Assembly (NCBI RefSeq): GCF_009708215.1
Contig: NZ_CP046175.1
Span: 4,774,001-4,838,000, forward strand
DNA length: 64,000 bases
Direction of reading: 5' to 3'
From: Occultella kanbiaonis
GTDB taxonomy: Bacteria > Actinomycetota > Actinomycetes > Actinomycetales > Beutenbergiaceae
The translations under genes were made by a program, and so were the position numbers. The notes under the pieces were generated by a model. The model was given only the letters and a program-made list of their open reading frames with translations. It was not told where the DNA came from and made no database searches. This document shows positions 18,838 to 28,494 of this stretch, one piece after another (the stretch's first letter is position 1; each line of letters opens with the position of its first letter).

Positions 18838-19671
18838 TCAGTTGCCGCTGACGACGTCCCAGGTGAGCTTGATGATGAGGGCGGCGACCACCACGAGGAA
18901 CGCGATCCGGATGAACCCGCTGCCCTTGGCCACGGCCATCCGGGCGCCGAGGTAGGCGCCGAGGATGTTCGCCGCGCCGACCACGATCCCGATCCCCCAG
19001 AGCACCGCGCCGTACGGCACGAAGAACACCAGCGCGCCGAGGTTGGTGGCGAAGTTCACGATCTTCGCGAGCGCGCTCGCCGGCAGGAAGGCGTAGCCGA
19101 GCACGCTGACCAGGCTGATGACCAGGAAGCTGCCGGTACCGGGGCCGAGGAGCCCGTCGTAGGCACCGATCGCGAGGCCGAGCGCGACGGCCGCGCCGTA
19201 GTGCCGGTTCCCGCTCCAGCGCAGGTCCGTCACGGCCCCGAGCTTGGGCTTGGCCGCGGTGTAGATGGCGACGAGGATCAGCACCACGATGATGATCGGG
19301 CGCAGGGCCTGTTCGGGGATGTTCGAGGCCAGCGCCGCGCCGCCGACCGCCGCGACGAAGGCGGCGATCGCCATCGGCGCCGCCGTTCGCATGTCCGGAT
19401 GGACCCGCCGGTAGTAGGTGATGGAACTGGTGGACGTGCCCATGATCGAGCCGACCTTGTTCGTGGCCAGAGCCTGCACGGCGGTGATGTCCGGGACGAA
19501 CAGCAGCAGGGCCGGGAGCTGGATCAGGCCGCCGCCGCCGACCACGGCGTCGACCCAGCCGGCCGCGAACCCGGCCAGCACGAGCAGCGCGATCACGCCG
19601 AGCGTCAGTTCGAGGCCACCGGTCCCCGGGAGGGTGATCGTGGCATCGGCGAGCATCGGGGCGTCGGGCAC
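18838..19671 (-). CDS. TSUP family permease (TauE/SafE)
   Basis: The protein has 277 residues with about eight hydrophobic segments. The early AGFAAGWVDAVVGGGGLIQLP is the glycine-rich first repeat typical of TSUP transporters, echoed in the second half by GLLGPGTGSFLVI. Members move sulphite, sulphonates or other small organic anions out of or into the cell; the substrate here is unknown. GTG at 19671 is used, but ATG at 19656 is possible since neither has a clear ribosome binding site. Confidence 0.82.
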   Translation of the reverse strand: MPDAPMLADATITLPGTGGLELTLGVIALLVLAGFAAGWVDAVVGGGGLIQLPALLLFVPDITAVQALATNKVGSIMGTSTSSITYYRRVHPDMRTAAPMAIAAFVAAVGGAALASNIPEQALRPIIIVVLILVAIYTAAKPKLGAVTDLRWSGNRHYGAAVALGLAIGAYDGLLGPGTGSFLVISLVSVLGYAFLPASALAKIVNFATNLGALVFFVPYGAVLWGIGIVVGAANILGAYLGARMAVAKGSGFIRIAFLVVVAALIIKLTWDVVSGN

Positions 19672-19797
19672 GGAGCAGGTCTACCACCTCCGCTCGCCCG
19701 CCGCCGAGCCGGTCCGAACCGCGGGGCACACGATCCGGACACAGGACCCACGCAGGGCACGCCGCCGATCCGGCGTGTCCACGGGATCGGCGGCCCC

Positions 19798-19803
19798 TAG
19801 CGT
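19798..19803 (+). promoter_or_regulatory. -10 box of the ABC exporter operon
   Basis: TAGCGT fits TANNNT. Two ATGs follow, at 19804 and 19810; the second is six bases downstream, the distance expected for a leaderless transcript, and was therefore taken as the start. Confidence 0.4.
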
Positions 19804-19809
19804 ATGGGC

Positions 19810-20856
19810 ATGTCGACACCGCAGCCGGCGGGCGGCCAGCCGCCGCCCCCTCCACGCCCCACCGCGACCCCGGCGGACACGGGTCCGCCGCCCCTGGGGT
19901 CCGGCTCGCCAGCAGCACCGGCCGCTGCGGCGGCAGGGCCGGCGATCCTGGCCCGCGACCTGCACCGCTCCTTCGGCACGGTACGGGCCGTGGCCGGCGT
20001 GGACCTGGCGGTACGGCCCGGATCGGTCACCGCGCTGATCGGCCCGAACGGCTCCGGCAAGACGACGCTGCTGCTGATCCTCGCCGGGCTGCTCACCCCC
20101 GACCACGGTTCGGTGCTCGTGGCCGGGGCCGATCCCGCATCGTCGGCGACCGCCCGGGCCCGGATCGGCTGGATGCCCGACGCGTTCGGCACCTGGGACT
20201 CCCTGACCGCGTTCGAGGTGCTCACCACGATGGCCGGCGCGTACCGGCTGGGGCGGGAGCAGGGTCGCGACCGCGCCTGGGACCTGCTCAGGACGGTGCA
20301 CCTTGACGACCTGGCCACCGCGCCCGCGCACACGCTCTCGCGCGGGCAGAAGCAGCGGCTGGGCATGGCGCGCGCGCTGATCAACTCCCCCGACGTGCTG
20401 CTCCTCGACGAGCCCGCGTCCGGGCTCGATCCGCGCTCCCGGATCGAGATGCGCTCCCTGCTTCGTGGCCTGGCTGCCGCGGGCACCACCGTGCTGATCT
20501 CCTCCCACGTCCTCGCCGAGCTGGACGAGATGGTCGACGACGCGGTGTTCCTCTCCCGTGGTCGCACGGTCAGCGCCGAGCAGCTCCACGCCGGTGCCGG
20601 GACCCGCCGGTGGCGGCTGCGCTCCCTCGACGGCCCGGCGCTGCAGCAGTGGGCGTTCGAGGCACGGATCACTCTCGTCCCGGACACCGACGCGCCCGAC
20701 GGCGGGGGCTCGGTCCTCGTGGATCTCACCGACGACGCGGCTGCTGCGGCGCTGCTCGCCGCAGCGGTCGGAGCCGGGGTTCCGGTGGTCTCGCTCGCCC
20801 CCGTCAGTGGTCTGCTCGAGCAGGCCTACCTCTCCCTGGATACGGACCGACGATGA
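19810..20856 (+). CDS. ABC transporter ATPase (ABC-2 exporter type)
   Basis: The protein has 348 residues. A proline- and glycine-rich N-terminus of about 45 residues precedes the ATPase domain with Walker A GPNGSGKTT, signature LSRGQKQRLGMARAL and Walker B VLLLDEPASGLD. The C-terminal 80 residues form an accessory domain common in multidrug- or lipid-type exporters. It overlaps the permease gene by four bases (ATGA). The cargo is unknown. Confidence 0.86.
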   Translation: MSTPQPAGGQPPPPPRPTATPADTGPPPLGSGSPAAPAAAAAGPAILARDLHRSFGTVRAVAGVDLAVRPGSVTALIGPNGSGKTTLLLILAGLLTPDHGSVLVAGADPASSATARARIGWMPDAFGTWDSLTAFEVLTTMAGAYRLGREQGRDRAWDLLRTVHLDDLATAPAHTLSRGQKQRLGMARALINSPDVLLLDEPASGLDPRSRIEMRSLLRGLAAAGTTVLISSHVLAELDEMVDDAVFLSRGRTVSAEQLHAGAGTRRWRLRSLDGPALQQWAFEARITLVPDTDAPDGGGSVLVDLTDDAAAAALLAAAVGAGVPVVSLAPVSGLLEQAYLSLDTDRR

Positions 20857-21947
20857 CGACGACCTTCACCGTTCCCCTGGAACCGAGCGGCCCCGGCGGC
20901 GGATCGCCGGCTCCCGACACCGCGGCGCACGCGATCTCCTGGCATGGGGTCCGTACGATCGCGGTGCTGGAACTGCGGCAACGGATCAGGTCCACGCGGT
21001 GGCGGGTCGCCCTGGCGGTCTGGTTCGCCCTGGTCGGCCTGGTCAGCGTCCTCATCGGTGGGGCGTTCGCGTCCCTCGGCGGCGACCCCAAGTGGGCCTT
21101 CGGCCTGGTCCTGATGTTCGTGCTCGGCCTCGGCCTGGTGGTGGCGCCGACGCTCGCGTCCACGGCGATCAACGGTGACCGCAGCGCCGGCACCCTCGCG
21201 ATCCTGCAGGTGACGCTCCTCTCGCCGGCGGACATCGCCGTCGGGAAGCTCCTGGCCGGGTGGGCCGCGGCACTGGCGTTCCTCGTGGTCTCGCTGCCGT
21301 TCCTGATCTGGAGCGCCCTGCTCGGCGGCACCACGGTGGGCGGGTTCTTCCTGTCCCTGGCCGTGCTCGCCCTGATGCTCGGCGTGGTCTGCGCGATCGG
21401 GCTCGGGTTCTCCGCGCTCACCGCACGCACCGCCGGCTCCAGCGTGCTCACGTACATCGCCGTCGCCTCGCTCACGGTGCTGACGCCGATCCTGTTCGTG
21501 CTGACGCTCCCGGCGGTGACCACCACGGAGCAGGTCGAGGTCTACGGCCTCGCCCAGGGTCCCCCGGCCGACGGGGAGAACAGCGGGTGCGAGACCTTCA
21601 CCGCCGAGCGCGAGGTCAGCCACACCGAGCGGACCTGGTGGCTGCTCGCGATCAACCCGTTCGTGATCCTCGCGGACACCGGCGCCCAGCCGGGCCTCGA
21701 CCCGGAGGACTCGGGCCCGTTCGAGGCGATCCGCGCGGCGACGAACGAGATGCGCAACGGCCCGCCGGACGTCGTGCAGGAATGCTGGTGGGAGAGTCAA
21801 GCGCCCCCAGAGGTCGATCACGGCACGCCGGTCTGGCCGTGGGGGCTGGGCGCGAACCTGCTGCTCGGGGCAGCCGGGCTCGCGGTCGCGATCCGCCGGC
21901 TCAAGGTGCCCTACCGCACCCTGCCGGGGGGCACGCGGGTGGCATAG
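20853..21947 (+). CDS. ABC-2 type transporter permease
   Basis: The protein has 364 residues with about six membrane segments. A large outer loop near residues 235-330 contains two cysteines (NSGCETF and VQECWW) that could form a disulphide, which is atypical for simple ABC-2 permeases. The start at 20853 overlaps the ATPase stop. It should form a two-gene exporter with the ATPase before it. Confidence 0.83.
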   Translation: MTTTFTVPLEPSGPGGGSPAPDTAAHAISWHGVRTIAVLELRQRIRSTRWRVALAVWFALVGLVSVLIGGAFASLGGDPKWAFGLVLMFVLGLGLVVAPTLASTAINGDRSAGTLAILQVTLLSPADIAVGKLLAGWAAALAFLVVSLPFLIWSALLGGTTVGGFFLSLAVLALMLGVVCAIGLGFSALTARTAGSSVLTYIAVASLTVLTPILFVLTLPAVTTTEQVEVYGLAQGPPADGENSGCETFTAEREVSHTERTWWLLAINPFVILADTGAQPGLDPEDSGPFEAIRAATNEMRNGPPDVVQECWWESQAPPEVDHGTPVWPWGLGANLLLGAAGLAVAIRRLKVPYRTLPGGTRVA

Positions 21948-22037
21948 CCTTCGCGACGCGCGCATTCACCCGTGCGCGCCCGCGATCGGCGCGCCGTCGC
22001 GATCGGCGTGCGTCCGCGCACCCGCTCTCCTGTGCTC

Positions 22038-22057
22038 GGCGCTTCCGCGGAAGCGCC
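22038..22057. terminator. Hairpin between convergent genes
   Basis: A perfect 9-bp stem with a 2-base centre, in the 116-base gap between the ABC permease and the DUF5063 gene. No T-run. Confidence 0.55.
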
Positions 22058-22063
22058 GGGGCT

Positions 22064-22642
22064 TCAGCCCCCGGTGTGCAGGGCGTCGAACTCGGCCTCT
22101 CCGGCCACGTCGTCGTCCACGTCCAGGCGCAGGTGCGAGATCAGGCTGAGCAGGATCCGCATCGCGCTGGCCGCGCGCTCACCCCAGGCCGACAGGTAGG
22201 AGAACTGCCACCACCACAGCGCCTCCGACGGGTTCCCGGCCCGGTGGTGCGCCAGCCCGACGCTCAGGGCCTGCGCGATGTCGGACAGGTCATTGCTCAG
22301 CGCGCCGGCGCTGACCTCCGGGCTGACCAGCGGGTCCGCCACCTCGGTGTACTCGTCGATGCCCTCCAGCACGTTCGCCAGAGACACCCGGAGCGGCTCG
22401 AGGTCACCCTCGGGTCCGTCGTCGGGCTCGAACCGCTCGGCCGGGACGATGTCCACGATCGCGCCGAGGCGGGCACCGGCGGCGCTGAGATCGGAGACTG
22501 CGAGCAGCAGCAGCGGGATGGAGGAGTCCGGGCTCACCCCGGCGGCGACCTCGCGGACGGTGTCTAGGAATCGCTCGGCGACCCCGGCGGTCGCGGTGGC
22601 AAGCACCAGCAGGTCGGCATCCAGACCGTGGTTCTCAGACAT
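22064..22642 (-). CDS. DUF5063 domain protein
   Basis: The protein has 192 residues and is largely helical. It matches the DUF5063 family by the central [20 protein letters not shown] and its place directly after recR, where this family is usually found in actinobacteria. ATG at 22642 lies eight bases inside recR, so the two are probably co-translated. Function unknown. Confidence 0.75.
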   Translation of the reverse strand: MSENHGLDADLLVLATATAGVAERFLDTVREVAAGVSPDSSIPLLLLAVSDLSAAGARLGAIVDIVPAERFEPDDGPEGDLEPLRVSLANVLEGIDEYTEVADPLVSPEVSAGALSNDLSDIAQALSVGLAHHRAGNPSEALWWWQFSYLSAWGERAASAMRILLSLISHLRLDVDDDVAGEAEFDALHTGG

Positions 22643-23240
22643 CGATGCTCCTCCGTCCCTCGAACGCCCGGCCGAGCGTGATCTCGTCGGCGTACTCCAA
22701 GTCTCCACCAACGGGCAGACCGGAGGCCAGGCGGGAGATGGTCAGCCCCATCGGCCGCAGCATCCGGGCCAGGTAGGTGGCCGTGGCCTCGCCCTCGACG
22801 TTCGGGTCGGTGGCGATGATGATCTCCTGGATGGCGCCGTCGGCGAGCCGGGTCATCAGCTCCCGGATCCGGAGGTCGTCCGGTCCCACCCCGTCGATCG
22901 GATTGATGGCGCCGCCGAGCACGTGGTAGCGGCCGCGGAACTCCCGGGTGCGCTCGATCGCGACCACGTCCTTGGCCTCCTCGACCACGCACAGCATGGC
23001 CGGATCCCGGCGTGGGTCCCGGCAGATCCGGCACTGGGCGTCCTCGGAGACGTTGCCGCAGATCTCACAGAACCGGACCTTGGTCTTGACCTCGGTGAGC
23101 ACGTGGGCGAGGCGCCGCACGTCCGCCGGGTCGGCCGCGAGGATGTGGAACGCGATCCGCTGCGCGCTCTTGGGGCCCACGCCGGGCAGCCGGCCGAGTT
23201 CCTCGATGAGGTCGGCGATGATTCCCTCGTATGCGGCCAT
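22635..23240 (-). CDS. recR: Recombination mediator RecR
   Basis: The protein has 201 residues. The helix-hairpin-helix ([19 protein letters not shown]), the four-cysteine zinc finger ([16 protein letters not shown]) and the Toprim domain ([12 protein letters not shown]) appear in the standard order. RecR helps load RecA at gaps. Its ATG shares one base with the dnaX stop (TGATG), the widespread dnaX-recR arrangement. Confidence 0.95.
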   Translation of the reverse strand: MAAYEGIIADLIEELGRLPGVGPKSAQRIAFHILAADPADVRRLAHVLTEVKTKVRFCEICGNVSEDAQCRICRDPRRDPAMLCVVEEAKDVVAIERTREFRGRYHVLGGAINPIDGVGPDDLRIRELMTRLADGAIQEIIIATDPNVEGEATATYLARMLRPMGLTISRLASGLPVGGDLEYADEITLGRAFEGRRSIDV

Positions 23241-26200
23241 CAGGGCTGTCCGTCCGTGGTCTCGGTGATCTCATCGATCACGGTGCCGCCGAGCAGGCGC
23301 GCCACGAGCGGCGCGCCGATGAGGCCGGAGGACTCGATGTCCGGGTCCGACATGTCGGGTTCGTCGATCGATGCCGCAGGGCCCGACGGCGGCCGGTCGC
23401 CGCCCCGCGGGCCGGCGCCATTGGTCTGGGCGGCGCGGGCGGCCGCGAACGCGGCGTCCCGGGCGGAGCCGGGCGCGCCGGCACCGGTGGGTGCGGCGGG
23501 GCCCGGTGCCGAGCTGCGCGGCGTGGAGGCGCGCCCACCCCGGTAGGGCTCGGGCGGCGGACCGTCGTCGAAGTCCGGTGGCTCGGCCGGGGGGATGTCG
23601 TCGTCCGGCGCCGTCCGTGCCGCGCCGCCGGCCGACGGCGGCCGGTCGCCGGGGCCACGCTCGCGCCGGGTGCCGCCGGACGGCGGATCCTCATCGGTGC
23701 CACGACCGTCGTTCGGACCACCTGTGCTGTCGGTGCCTCCGGTGGCGCTCCTGCCTCCGGTGGCGCTCGGGCCTCCAGCGCTGGTCGCGCCACCCGCGCT
23801 CGAACCCGCGTCGTCCCCGGGGATGTCCCAGGGCGGGGGCGGGAAGTCGTCGTCCGCGGCGGAACCGCCGGTAGCAGCCTCGGCCGGGGCGGAACCGCCG
23901 GTGGCGGCGTCGGCCGCGGGGGCGGTGGTGCCTGCCCGGGCGGGCGGCTCGGGGTCGTCGGACTCGCCGTCTCCGGAGCCGGACGGCCCGGCTGGTGCGC
24001 GGCCGCCCGAGGCCTGGGTCGCCGAGCCGGCGGACGGCTGCGACCGTGCCGACGGCTCGGCCGCCCGGTTGCTCGCGTCCTGAGCAGCGGACCCGTGCGA
24101 GGCCGACGGCGAGGCGGGGCCTGCGGAGACCGGCCCCGGCGAGGCGCCTGGGGAGCCGGCCGCCGGACTCGCCCCCGCGTCCGGGTTCGCAGACGCAGCG
24201 GGGTTCGCCGATGCACCCGGGTTCGCAGGTGCAGCAGGGTTCGCCGGGGCACCCGGGTTCGCCGGGGCTGGATTCGCCGGTGGGGGTGGGCTTGCAGGCG
24301 CAGCCGGTCGACCCCAGTCGGCCTCGGCGCGACTCACCGCGTCGTTGCCGGGGGTCTGACCACCGGTGGGCGCACCAGCGTCGGCCGGGTCATGGCCTGC
24401 ATCGCCGGACTGGGCGCCGGACTGACCGGCGGGAGCGCTGCCGTCGGCGACGACGGCGTCGATGCGCACGGACAGGCCGAGCGTCTCGGACAGCGCACGC
24501 TGAAGGTGTTCACCGTGGCTGCCGTTGCGGAACGCCGAGGCGAGCCCCGGGGTGGAGAACCCGAGCGCGAGGTGCGTCGCGGTCAGGTCGACGACCTGGG
24601 CGTCCTGGGAGATGAGAGCCCAGGTGGTGCGCTTGATCCTGGTCAGGGTCTCCAGGACCTCGGGCCAGCGCCGGCGGACCTGCTCGGCCGTCATCCCGGC
24701 GGATGTGGCGGGCGCGGCCTCGGCAGCGGGCGCCGCGGCCGGGGGCGTGGCGGTTGGAGGCGGTGTGGCGGCGGCCTGTGGCGCGGCCGGAGCCGCCGAG
24801 ACAACCGGCCGGTCCGGTGCTTCCGACTCAGGAGCAGAGCCGGATCCAGCTCGCTCGGTCGAGTGACTGTCGGATGCTGCCGGCTCGGAGTCGAGGGCGT
24901 CGGACGTTGGCTCGTGGGGCGCGGCGTCCGTTGCTCCGGTGGACAAACCGTGGTCCGCCTGCTCGCCCGGCGCATGCGCCGCGGGTACGCCCGACCGGTC
25001 GCCGCCGGCGGCGTGATCGGCTGCACCACCCACGGGAGAAGGCTGTGTCGGTGCGGGCTGCGCTGACGGGTCCGAGGTCGGGACCGGCTCCTGTGGCCGC
25101 GCAGGGTCGGCCGCAGCGGATGCCTCGGCCGCAGCGGGCGCCTCGGCGGGTGCGGATGACTGCGGCTGCGGGAGCGCCGGCCCACGCGGAGCCAGCGGGG
25201 CTCCGCCGCTGAGCGCACCCTCCAGACGGTCCAGCCGGGCGTTGAAGCCGTCGACGCCGTCGTCCGCGGCGGGCAGGAGCAGGCGGGCGCAGAGCAGCTC
25301 CAGCTGCAGGCGCGGCGACGTCGCTCCGATCATCTCCGTCAACGCGAGGTTCACCAGGTCCGCGGCCCGGGACAGCGCGCCCAGGCCGAGGTGCTGGGCC
25401 TGCACCCGCATCCGCTCCAACTGGTCCTCGGGGACGGCCCGCAGCACCGTGCCCGCCTGTTCGCCGGCGGCGAGCACCACGATCAGGTCGCGCATCCGCT
25501 CGAGCAGGTCCTCGACGAACCGTCGCGGCGCGTGCCCGGAGTCGATCACCCGCTCGACGACCCGGAACAGGCTGGCCCCGTCCCGCGCGGAGAGAGCGTC
25601 GATCGCGTCGTCGAGAAGCGCGCCGTGGGTGAACCCGAGCAGGGCGACGGCCCGCTCGTAGGTGATCTCGCCGTCGTCCGCGCCGGCGATCAACTGGTCC
25701 AGGACGGACAGGGAGTCCCGCACGGACCCACCGCCGGCGCGGACCACGAGCGGCAGGACGCCGGAGGCCACGGTGATGTTCTCGGCGGTGGCCAGCCGCT
25801 CCAGGTAGGCGGTGAGCTGCTCGGGCGGGACGAGCCGGAACGGGTAGTGGTGGGTCCGGGACCGGATCGTGCCGATGACCTTGTCCGGCTCGGTGGTCGC
25901 GAAGATAAACTTCACGTGTGCCGGCGGCTCCTCGACGAGCTTCAGCAGGGCGTTGAAGCCCTGCGTCGTGACCATGTGCGCCTCGTCGAGGATGAAGATC
26001 TTGTACCGGTCCCGGGCCGGGGCGAACGCGGCGCGCTCGCGCAGCTCACGGGCATCGTCGACACCGTTGTGGCTCGCGGCGTCGATCTCGACGACGTCGA
26101 GGCTGCCGGGGCCACCCCGGGCCAGCTCCACGCAGCTGTCGCAGGTCCCGCACGGGGTATCGGTGGGTCCCTGGGCACAGTTGAGGCAGCGCGCCAGGAT

Positions 26201-26365
26201 CCGGGCGGACGTCGTCTTGCCGCAGCCGCGAGGCCCGGAGAACAGGTACGCGTGCGTCACCCGGTTGGCCCGCAGGGCAGCCATCAAGGGCTCAGTGACG
26301 TGCTCCTGACCGATCACGTCGGCGAACGTCTCTGGCCGGTAGCGGCGATACAGCGCGGTGCTCAC
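23240..26365 (-). CDS. dnaX: DNA polymerase III subunits gamma and tau
   Basis: The protein has 1,041 residues, long for DnaX. The AAA+ clamp-loader core at about residues 1-370 has Walker [10 protein letters not shown], zinc cysteines ([19 protein letters not shown]) and the DEAH-like ILDEAHMV. The remaining C-terminal part is mainly low-complexity Ala/Pro/Gly/Ser, including tandem ANP repeats between 24,150 and 24,290. GTG at 26365 was chosen because TATTGT lies six bases upstream and because the family begins [10 protein letters not shown]. Confidence 0.93.
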   Translation of the reverse strand: MSTALYRRYRPETFADVIGQEHVTEPLMAALRANRVTHAYLFSGPRGCGKTTSARILARCLNCAQGPTDTPCGTCDSCVELARGGPGSLDVVEIDAASHNGVDDARELRERAAFAPARDRYKIFILDEAHMVTTQGFNALLKLVEEPPAHVKFIFATTEPDKVIGTIRSRTHHYPFRLVPPEQLTAYLERLATAENITVASGVLPLVVRAGGGSVRDSLSVLDQLIAGADDGEITYERAVALLGFTHGALLDDAIDALSARDGASLFRVVERVIDSGHAPRRFVEDLLERMRDLIVVLAAGEQAGTVLRAVPEDQLERMRVQAQHLGLGALSRAADLVNLALTEMIGATSPRLQLELLCARLLLPAADDGVDGFNARLDRLEGALSGGAPLAPRGPALPQPQSSAPAEAPAAAEASAAADPARPQEPVPTSDPSAQPAPTQPSPVGGAADHAAGGDRSGVPAAHAPGEQADHGLSTGATDAAPHEPTSDALDSEPAASDSHSTERAGSGSAPESEAPDRPVVSAAPAAPQAAATPPPTATPPAAAPAAEAAPATSAGMTAEQVRRRWPEVLETLTRIKRTTWALISQDAQVVDLTATHLALGFSTPGLASAFRNGSHGEHLQRALSETLGLSVRIDAVVADGSAPAGQSGAQSGDAGHDPADAGAPTGGQTPGNDAVSRAEADWGRPAAPASPPPPANPAPANPGAPANPAAPANPGASANPAASANPDAGASPAAGSPGASPGPVSAGPASPSASHGSAAQDASNRAAEPSARSQPSAGSATQASGGRAPAGPSGSGDGESDDPEPPARAGTTAPAADAATGGSAPAEAATGGSAADDDFPPPPWDIPGDDAGSSAGGATSAGGPSATGGRSATGGTDSTGGPNDGRGTDEDPPSGGTRRERGPGDRPPSAGGAARTAPDDDIPPAEPPDFDDGPPPEPYRGGRASTPRSSAPGPAAPTGAGAPGSARDAAFAAARAAQTNGAGPRGGDRPPSGPAASIDEPDMSDPDIESSGLIGAPLVARLLGGTVIDEITETTDGQP

Positions 26366-26371
26366 CCGATC

Positions 26372-26377
26372 ACAATA
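26372..26377 (-). promoter_or_regulatory. -10 box of dnaX-recR
   Basis: On the minus strand TATTGT (26377-26372) ends six bases before the GTG start, giving a leaderless transcript. Confidence 0.45.
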
Positions 26378-26448
26378 GGCGGCGGCACCGACACCGCACA
26401 CTCGCCTGTGTCCGGCCGGCCCGATCCCGGCGCGTACCGACACAACCC

Positions 26449-26464
26449 GGCCTCACCGGAGGCC
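26449..26464. terminator. Small hairpin downstream of the SRP RNA
   Basis: A 6-bp GC-rich stem with a 4-base loop, 17 bases beyond the SRP RNA 3' end. It may end that transcript, but it is short and has no T-run. Confidence 0.3.
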
Positions 26465-26480
26465 CTCGGAGGACGTGAAG

Positions 26481-26568
26481 GACCCCCCGCGTACCCATCA
26501 GAGCCCACCTGCCCTTGCTGCCTTCCGGCCCTGGGGGGGTTCAGCGGGATGACGCCACACGGGGGGTC
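26481..26568 (-). ncRNA. ffs: Signal recognition particle RNA, small bacterial type
   Basis: On the minus strand the conserved SRP core GGCCGGAAGGCAGCAAGGGC lies in the middle, with the GGAA tetraloop and the internal loop bound by Ffh. The ends GACCCCCCGTG and CGCGGGGGGTC pair to close the rod. The length of about 88 bases matches the small SRP RNA of most bacteria; the exact ends are uncertain by a few bases. Adjacent to dnaX, a frequent position. Confidence 0.92.
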
Positions 26569-26576
26569 TGCCGTCC

Positions 26577-26606
26577 AGTCTAACTGGACCTGCGCACAGG
26601 TTCGAA
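26577..26606 (-). promoter_or_regulatory. Promoter of the SRP RNA
   Basis: Minus strand TTCGAA (26606-26601), an 18-base spacer, then TAGACT (26582-26577). Transcription would begin near 26570, next to the folded 5' end. The same TTCGRA-N18-TANNNT layout precedes the tRNA-Ser gene. Confidence 0.5.
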
Positions 26607-26674
26607 CCGCCCAAGGCGGCGACACCGGCGACGGCGACCATCCGCCGTCAGGCATCGGCCTTCGGCCGACCGGC

Positions 26675-28012
26675 TCAGCCGGACTCGGTCCGGTGCACCC
26701 GCACCGAGACGATCCGGTGGCCGTCGATCTCGACCACCTCAAGGACGTGGTCGCCGGCCGGCACGACGTCGCCGACCTTCGCAACCCGGCCGAGCCGGTC
26801 CAGGAAGTACCCGCCGACGGTCTCGTAGTCACCCTCATCAGCGAGCTCGAAGCCGACGCGCTCGGCGAAGTCCTCCAGGTTGAGCCCGGCGTCGATGAGC
26901 CCGTCGTCCTCGGTGGGCGCGGGCGCGCCGGCCAGTTCGAGATCGTGCTCGTCGTGGATCTCGCCGACGAGTTCCTCGACGAGGTCCTCCAGCGTGACGA
27001 TGCCGTCGGTGCCGCCGTACTCGTCGATCACGACCGCGATGTGGATGCGGGCGCGGCGCATGATGGACATCGACGGCAGCAGGGCATTAGTGGACGGCAG
27101 CACCACCACCTCGCGGGCCAGGTCCCGGACCTTCTGGACGGTCGGCGCCGGGCGCACGGTCGCGGGGATCTCCTCGTCGTCGCCGGCGAGGGTGGCGACG
27201 TCCGCGAGGAACAGGTCCCGCACGTGCACGAAACCGAGGATGTCGTCGAAGTCGTCGCCGATGACGGGATAGCGCGAGTACGGCTGGTCCGCGATGAACC
27301 GGGTCGCCTCGCGGATGCCGAGGTCACCGTCGAGGAAGGCGACCTCGTGGCGGGGCCGCATCACCTCGCTGACCGAACGCTCGCCCGCGTCGAACACGTC
27401 CCGCAGGATCTGGCGCTCGTCCTCGGGCAGACCCTCGTGGGCGATGACCAGACCGCGCAGTTCCTCGTCGGTCATCTCCTCGTTCTTGGCGTTCGGGTCA
27501 CCACCGAAGAGCCGCACGACGGCATTGGTGGAGACCGACAACAGCCAGATCACGGGTCGCATCAGGGTCGAGAACCGGTCCAGCAGCGGGCCGACGCCGA
27601 GGGCGACCCCGGTGGAACGCTGCAGCGCGAACCGCTTCGGCACCAGTTCGCCGAGGACCAGGGACAGGTAGGCGATCACGAGCGTCATGACGATCAGGGA
27701 CACGGTGCTCGCCACGGACTCGGGCATGCCCCAGCCGACGAGGGTCGGAACGAAGTCCGGTGCGATCGTGGACGCACCGTACGCGGCGGAGAAGAACCCG
27801 GCGACCGTGACCCCGATCTGGACGGAGGCGAGGAACCGGTTCGGGTCGCGGGCCACGGCGGCCACCCGGGCACCGCGGTCGCCCTTATCGGCGAGCTGGT
27901 CGATCTGGCTCTCCCGGAGCGAGACCAGCGCGATCTCGGTGGCTGCGAAGAGCCCGCCGATCAGGATGAACAACAGCACGAGGCCGAAACTGACGAGCGT
28001 GCCGCCGTCCAT
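26675..28012 (-). CDS. Hemolysin-type membrane protein (CNNM, two CBS, CorC/HlyC domains)
   Basis: The protein has 445 residues. Four hydrophobic segments in the first 190 residues form the CNNM domain (start LVSFGLVLLFILIGGLFAAT). A CBS pair follows (MRPRHEVAFLDGDLGIREA and IVTLEDLVEELVGEI), then a CorC/HlyC C-terminal domain. Family members are linked to magnesium or cobalt transport. No strong ribosome binding site precedes ATG 28012. Confidence 0.85.
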   Translation of the reverse strand: MDGGTLVSFGLVLLFILIGGLFAATEIALVSLRESQIDQLADKGDRGARVAAVARDPNRFLASVQIGVTVAGFFSAAYGASTIAPDFVPTLVGWGMPESVASTVSLIVMTLVIAYLSLVLGELVPKRFALQRSTGVALGVGPLLDRFSTLMRPVIWLLSVSTNAVVRLFGGDPNAKNEEMTDEELRGLVIAHEGLPEDERQILRDVFDAGERSVSEVMRPRHEVAFLDGDLGIREATRFIADQPYSRYPVIGDDFDDILGFVHVRDLFLADVATLAGDDEEIPATVRPAPTVQKVRDLAREVVVLPSTNALLPSMSIMRRARIHIAVVIDEYGGTDGIVTLEDLVEELVGEIHDEHDLELAGAPAPTEDDGLIDAGLNLEDFAERVGFELADEGDYETVGGYFLDRLGRVAKVGDVVPAGDHVLEVVEIDGHRIVSVRVHRTESG

Positions 28013-28192
28013 CAGGCGTCCGTTCGGCTGGCGTGTGGGGCGGCGCTGTCTGCGCGGCGGCCGGGAGCTGCCGGGACTCGTCGTGGTCGGGATCGTCTAT
28101 GCGGAGGGTCGTCCATGTCACCATGCAACCGTCAGCGGCCCCACCGGCGCAACCTCCATAGGTCCGGCTGTGCTGCGGCTCACTCCGATCGG

Positions 28193-28222
28193 TTCGGAGC
28201 GGTGCCCCAACTCGGGTATCCT
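28193..28222 (+). promoter_or_regulatory. Promoter of tRNA-Ser
   Basis: TTCGGA (28193-28198), an 18-base spacer and TATCCT (28217-28222). The start point would lie near 28229, ten bases before the tRNA. Confidence 0.5.
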
Positions 28223-28238
28223 CTTTGAGGCCTGACCA

Positions 28239-28326
28239 GGAGGATTCGCCTAGTGGCCTATGGCGCACGCTTGGAAAGCGTGTTGGGTGCAAGCCCTCGG
28301 GGGTTCGAATCCCCCATCCTCCGCCA
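28239..28326 (+). tRNA. tRNA-Ser(GGA), CCA encoded
   Basis: The acceptor arms GGAGGAT and ATCCTCC pair fully, followed by discriminator G and an encoded CCA. The anticodon loop CTTGGAAAG gives GGA, reading serine UCC/UCU. The T arm is GGGGGTTCGAATCCCCC, and a long variable arm fits a class II serine tRNA. An integrase gene starts 169 bases downstream, so the tRNA 3' end is a likely integration site. Confidence 0.94.
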
Positions 28327-28335
28327 GCAGTTCCC

Positions 28336-28373
28336 AGGATCCCGCCAGAAACACCAGTTTCCGGCGGGATCCT
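28336..28373 (+). terminator. Strong hairpin directly after the tRNA
   Basis: An 11-bp perfect stem (28336-28346 with 28363-28373) continues, after one mismatch, with a further 5-bp stem and an ACCA loop. It can be the tRNA terminator. Because it lies between the tRNA and the integrase it might instead, or also, be a binding site of the recombination machinery. Confidence 0.6.
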
Positions 28374-28494
28374 GCGGTTTCTGGCCCGAGTCGCGATGTG
28401 CAGGGATAGGCACGAATGGGCCTCTTGTGGCAAAATTTCTGTCACACAGCTGTCACAGACTGCCCGTGTGACAGCGTCCGCGGAAGGTCCAACG

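Noticed and set aside
25391-28228. A 945-codon open frame opposite dnaX, the SRP RNA and the CNNM gene
   Set aside because: It runs through an RNA gene and two conserved genes on the other strand, and the translation shows no family.
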